A DNA stretch of 32,076 bases from an uncultured Actinomycetes bacterium (lineage in GTDB: Bacteria; Actinomycetota; Actinomycetes; Nanopelagicales; Nanopelagicaceae): contig CAIOIJ010000091.1 of the NCBI GenBank assembly GCA_903858325.1, positions 1-32,076 on the forward strand. Direction: 5' to 3'. Below are positions 28,336 through 32,076 of this stretch, piece after piece. The number at the start of each line of letters is the position of its first letter. Position 1 is the first letter of the stretch. The position numbers were made by a program, and so were the translations under genes. The notes below the pieces were generated by a model, which did no database searches, was not told where the DNA came from, and saw only the letters and a list, made by a program, of their open reading frames with translations.

Positions 28336-29331
28336 CTAGTACATCGTCGTAACTGTTAGGTGATGTGGCCAATGCGTGGCGTGATAAGACTTCCAGAGTC
28401 TGTAATCCACTTGTGGCATTAGTAAAGGCTCTAGACCTTTTCTGCGCGCATTGACTTCATCGGTCAGACGGGCAATGCAGTAGAGCGAGTTAGCTCGGAT
28501 TTCAATCTCAGCGTCACTGTCACGTTCAACAATTGTTAGACCATTAATCTGCTTCTCAAGTTCCGGAGCATATTCAAAGATGCCCATGACGCGCAGCCCT
28601 ACTGGCACGATGTAATCTGCAAATGCAGTGAGTAAATGCGCATCCTCTAACTTCCAAGCCTTACGAGGTGCAAGAGTTAAATGCATCATCCAAATACCTA
28701 GTTGGGCAAGCTTATAAATCTGGACTTGATCACCTTTATAGGCTGAAACATCCTCAAATCGTGGAAATTCCTTAGTCAGGCGCTCAAGTAGGCCATCGCC
28801 ATTGGAATATAACTTTGGCGCACAAGAGCGGACGAAATTATGGAACTTACCTTTGTAATCTGCAACGAGTTTCTTTCCTACCTCATTCAATATTGTTACA
28901 CGTTCATCGAGCATCGGCATTTCGATTGTCCCTGAGAATACTTGCGCAAGTTCTGCGCGAGTCACTTTCGCTAAGTATTCACCTTCGAAAAATGGGACAC
29001 CTGCAGCGCGCGCACGGTGCAAGCATGCGAGCATTGCCTCACTGTCACACCAACGTTTCCCGAGATAGTCCGTCTCAAATTTCACACCTGTTTTGAAATC
29101 GGTGAAAGCAAAATTCAAAGTATTTACAACGAGTGTGTAATCCATGAGAAAGTCAGGATCATTTCCAAAATCAAAGAGCATCGAACCATCTGCCTTCGCA
29201 AACTCTTCGTATGCCATCCAATTAGCAACTTCAATGATCTTCGCTTCGTTGACATGAACCAGAGTAGATTTCTCTAGGACTGGCTTCAAGCTTTTGAGAA
29301 CGGAAGAATTCCAAAATTCTGACTGTGACAT
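28336..29331 (-). CDS. queuosine salvage protein (Qng1/DUF2419, queuosine-5'-phosphate N-glycosylase-like)
   Basis: VNTLNFAFTDF; LACLHRARAAGVPFFEGEYLAKVTRAELAQVFSG; ILNEVGKKLVADYKGKFHNFVRSC; FPRFEDVSAYKGDQVQIYKLAQL; FADYIVPVGLRVMGIFEYAPEL; DAEIEIRANSLYCIARL; VDYRLWKSYHATHWPHHLTVTTMY. Order and spacing match the DUF2419 family. Confidence 0.82.
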   Translation of the reverse strand: MSQSEFWNSSVLKSLKPVLEKSTLVHVNEAKIIEVANWMAYEEFAKADGSMLFDFGNDPDFLMDYTLVVNTLNFAFTDFKTGVKFETDYLGKRWCDSEAMLACLHRARAAGVPFFEGEYLAKVTRAELAQVFSGTIEMPMLDERVTILNEVGKKLVADYKGKFHNFVRSCAPKLYSNGDGLLERLTKEFPRFEDVSAYKGDQVQIYKLAQLGIWMMHLTLAPRKAWKLEDAHLLTAFADYIVPVGLRVMGIFEYAPELEKQINGLTIVERDSDAEIEIRANSLYCIARLTDEVNARRKGLEPLLMPQVDYRLWKSYHATHWPHHLTVTTMY

Positions 29332-30570
29332 TTAGTGTCCTTCTTCTCGCTCACGGAATGGAACCGCAAGCATGGCTGGTGGTCGCAATTTCTGCGCTAG
29401 TAATACAAGTACAAGAATCGTTGCCAAGTTTGGAAAGAAAGTTACAAACTCATCAGGAATCTTTGGAACTTTGAGGAAAATAACTCCCACGATTAGTGAG
29501 GACAGAGCGGAAATCCCAAAGACTTTGTAGTTGCGTTGGAAGAATTTCCACATTGCAAATAAGAGTCCCAGAATCACAATCACAAGCAGAATCGCGTGGA
29601 CCGATGTTGATTGACGAACTCGAAGCGCATCAGTGAAACCAAAGAGGAAAGAGCCAGCAAGAACGCCTGTTGGCCGCCAGTTACCGAAGATAACTGTTGC
29701 AAGACCAATAAAGCCTCGCCCTGCAGTCTGGCCTTCACGATAAACGCTTGCCGAAACCATACATAAATAAGCCCCGCCAAGGGATGCGAACATTCCAGAT
29801 ATTGCTAGGGCGATATAACGAGTGCGAAAAACTTTGACTCCCAGTGATTCAGCGGCAACTGGATTCTCACCGCAAAAACGCAAGCGAAGACCAAAGCGTG
29901 TGCGCCATAGTACCCACGTTGAGATTGGAACCAATAAGAACAACAAGACTGTTGCATAGGAAATCTCGGTAACGAAACCACCAATGATTCCTGCCGCATC
30001 TGAAATGACAATAATGTTTTTGGCATTGAGATCAATGAGAAATGAGCTCAATCCAGGAATCGAAAATACCCCTGGCTGCTTTACTTGAGGAGAAAGACTT
30101 ATATCGCCGCCATTAGGCGCAAAATAAATGCTGGATAAATAGCGCGCAGCACCGAGTGCTAAGAGATTGATGGCAAGGCCTGATACTGCTTGGTCGATAC
30201 CAATTTTTACCACAAGTAATCCGTGGAAGAGTCCGATAAGTGCGCCACCAATTGCTGCGCAAATGAAACCAACCAATGGACCGTGTAAGAATCCGAACCA
30301 AGCACCAATCCATGTACCAGCGATCATCATTCCTTCAAGACCAATATTGATAACGCCAGAACGCTCAGCCCAGAGGCCGCCAAGTCCTGCCATCAGCAAT
30401 GGAACAGTGAAACGCAATGTGGCACCTGTGGCACCTGCTGAAGTGATGTCATCTGCACCAGTAATTCGACGCACGATTGATGCAACTACAAGAACTACAG
30501 CAACGATAATTGCGATACGAGATGGAGAAGAAACTGATTTTTTCAATTTTTCTTTAGTAAGAAGGCTCAT
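29332..30570 (-). CDS. nucleoside ABC transporter permease (NupQ/YufQ-like, BPD_transp_2)
   Basis: FTVPLLMAGLGGLWAERSGVINIGLEGMMIAGTWIGAWFGF; LRLRFCGENPVAAESLGVKVFRTRYIALAISGMFASLGGAYL. Confidence 0.92.
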   Translation of the reverse strand: MSLLTKEKLKKSVSSPSRIAIIVAVVLVVASIVRRITGADDITSAGATGATLRFTVPLLMAGLGGLWAERSGVINIGLEGMMIAGTWIGAWFGFLHGPLVGFICAAIGGALIGLFHGLLVVKIGIDQAVSGLAINLLALGAARYLSSIYFAPNGGDISLSPQVKQPGVFSIPGLSSFLIDLNAKNIIVISDAAGIIGGFVTEISYATVLLFLLVPISTWVLWRTRFGLRLRFCGENPVAAESLGVKVFRTRYIALAISGMFASLGGAYLCMVSASVYREGQTAGRGFIGLATVIFGNWRPTGVLAGSFLFGFTDALRVRQSTSVHAILLVIVILGLLFAMWKFFQRNYKVFGISALSSLIVGVIFLKVPKIPDEFVTFFPNLATILVLVLLAQKLRPPAMLAVPFREREEGH

Positions 30571-31673
30571 GAGTTTTTCTCACTTTCTACTTTTGGCGCA
30601 GCTATCTGTTCATTGCCTGCGCTACCAACTAGTCTCTGCTCTTGTTTCTGATTGATTCGCTTGATCAGTTCGTATGCAACAACAATGGATAAAACAATGG
30701 TGCCTTGCATAATCGTGATGATTTCTCGTGGAACTCCGTTGAGATCAAGAACTCCAGCAGAGCGGTCAAGGAATGCCCAGAAATAGGCGGCGAATGCAAT
30801 GCCCACTGGATGATTACGGCCAAGCAAAGCTAGAGCTAAACCAGTGAGTGCATATCCTGCAGGGAAAGAAATACTGTAACTGTGAGTCTCGCTTAGGAGA
30901 GTTCCCATACCTGTAAGTCCTGCGATACCACCAGATAAGGCCATAGTTATAAAGATCATCCGAGGTGCATTTACGCCACCAGCTCTTGCAGCACGAAATG
31001 ACATTCCAGTTGAACGTAAATTGAAACCAAATACGCTCTTATTGAGAAGTACCCAGAAACCTATTCCAATAAATACAGAGACAATCACAAAACTATGAAT
31101 CTCTCCATCAAGGAATTTGATTGTTGGCATCCAACCAGATGTTGCAAGAATTGGAGTATTCAAGTTATTGGAACCATCCGCTTGTTCTCCGAGACGACCC
31201 GGTTGCAATAAGAATGCAACAAGCCCACCGGCAATAACATTGAGCATAATATTGCTAATAACTTCAGAGATTCCACGCTTTACTTTGAGATATCCAGCGA
31301 TGCTTCCCCAAAGTCCGCCAACAACGGCGCCCACAATAATGATTAGAGTTACGTGCAAGATTGGTGGAAGAGTTACGGCCCCACCTACAACAGCTGCAAA
31401 GAAGACAGCCATTCGGTACTGGCCATCGATACCAATGTTGAATAACAACATCTTGAAGCCAATTGCTGCCGCAACTCCTGCGATGTAATAGCTAGAAGCA
31501 ATATTGAGTTCGGCAACAATGTTGCGCGGAGTAAAACCATAATCAACCATTGTCTTAAGAGTTTCGTATGGTGGATTGCCCTTCAAGAGCAAAATGCCAC
31601 TAACAAAAAGCAATGAGGTAGCGATTGCCGCAAGTGGGGCGACGATTCCCCAAAATACTTTATTGAGCTTCAT
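30567..31673 (-). CDS. nucleoside ABC transporter permease (NupP/YufP-like)
   Basis: AAAIGFKMLLFNIGIDGQYRMAVFFAAVVGG; GYLKVKRGISEVISNIMLNVIA; LRSTGMSFRAARAGGVNAPRMIFITMALSGGIAGLTG. Confidence 0.92.
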   Translation of the reverse strand: MKLNKVFWGIVAPLAAIATSLLFVSGILLLKGNPPYETLKTMVDYGFTPRNIVAELNIASSYYIAGVAAAIGFKMLLFNIGIDGQYRMAVFFAAVVGGAVTLPPILHVTLIIIVGAVVGGLWGSIAGYLKVKRGISEVISNIMLNVIAGGLVAFLLQPGRLGEQADGSNNLNTPILATSGWMPTIKFLDGEIHSFVIVSVFIGIGFWVLLNKSVFGFNLRSTGMSFRAARAGGVNAPRMIFITMALSGGIAGLTGMGTLLSETHSYSISFPAGYALTGLALALLGRNHPVGIAFAAYFWAFLDRSAGVLDLNGVPREIITIMQGTIVLSIVVAYELIKRINQKQEQRLVGSAGNEQIAAPKVESEKNS

Positions 31674-32075
31674 GCGATCTTCTCCCCTGTCATAGCCAGA
31701 CCAAGCTCTTCTGACGTTGTAGTTTCTGGATCTAATACAGCAACAATTCGACCACCTGAAATAACTGCAAGACGATCAGAGAGATTGAATAATTCATCAA
31801 GATCTGCAGAGATGAGCAAAATTGCCATTCCTGCAACACGAGCTTCAATCAAGTAGTTCCAAATAAGGGCCTGTGCGCCTACATCTACGCCGCGAGTTGG
31901 CTGCGCCGCTATTAGTAAATGCGGATTACCGCTGAGTTCGCGGCCAACAATAAATTTTTGCTGGTTACCACCAGATAGCGCACCTGCCATCACATTGATG
32001 CTTGGAGTGCGAACATCAAATTCCTTGATAAGACGTTGCGAATCCTTTCGCGCATTTCCTTTATTGATCCAAATA
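31670..32075 (-). CDS. nucleoside ABC transporter ATP-binding protein, C-terminal part (truncated by window end)
   Basis: Frame open to the edge (...IKEFDVRTPSINVMAGALSGGNQQKFIVGRELSGNPHLLIAAQPTRGVDVGAQALIWNYL...). RbsA/YufO-like signature. Confidence 0.92.
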   Translation of the reverse strand, partial: IWINKGNARKDSQRLIKEFDVRTPSINVMAGALSGGNQQKFIVGRELSGNPHLLIAAQPTRGVDVGAQALIWNYLIEARVAGMAILLISADLDELFNLSDRLAVISGGRIVAVLDPETTTSEELGLAMTGEKIA

Positions 32076-32076
32076 C

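Noticed and set aside
1-32076. CRISPR arrays, tRNA/rRNA genes, IS elements, phage genes, toxin-antitoxin or restriction systems
   Set aside because: No regularly spaced repeats, tRNA-like cloverleaf runs, transposase/integrase ORFs or defence-gene motifs were recognised; the window is nearly saturated with metabolic genes.

Overview
The window reads as a compact, low-to-moderate GC actinobacterial chromosome segment with no detectable rRNA, tRNA, CRISPR array or mobile element. A freshwater acI/Nanopelagicales-like origin is an inference from style, not proven. From left to right it contains: the dapD 3' end; a surface-polysaccharide block (SpoIID-domain protein, Wzt/Wzm-like ABC exporter, GT2, LCP-family protein, UDP-glucose dehydrogenase); purE/purK; birA divergent from an acyl-CoA carboxylase block (beta, epsilon-like, Maf, alpha) that runs into purine nucleoside phosphorylase and phosphomannomutase; and a long nucleoside-scavenging island. 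The island holds adenosine deaminase, cytidine deaminase, a cytochrome P450, three nucleoside hydrolases, deoC plus two aldehyde dehydrogenases (one half-length), two tandem uridine-phosphorylase-like genes, an MFS permease, a nucleoside 2-deoxyribosyltransferase-like gene, and a BMP/Nup-type nucleoside ABC transporter. The last gene of the transporter operon is a queuosine-salvage (Qng1/DUF2419-like) protein. The most interesting signals are: (1) the Qng1-like gene coupled to the nucleoside transporter; (2) a P450 embedded in the cdd-iunH operon with an unusual I-helix motif; (3) a recurrent TANNNT-N6-start-codon architecture implying widespread leaderless transcription; (4) a symmetric bidirectional promoter (TACCGTA) between birA and the carboxylase beta gene; (5) a LacI-type operator in the MFS/NDT divergent intergenic region. 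All calls were made by eye, with no database searches.
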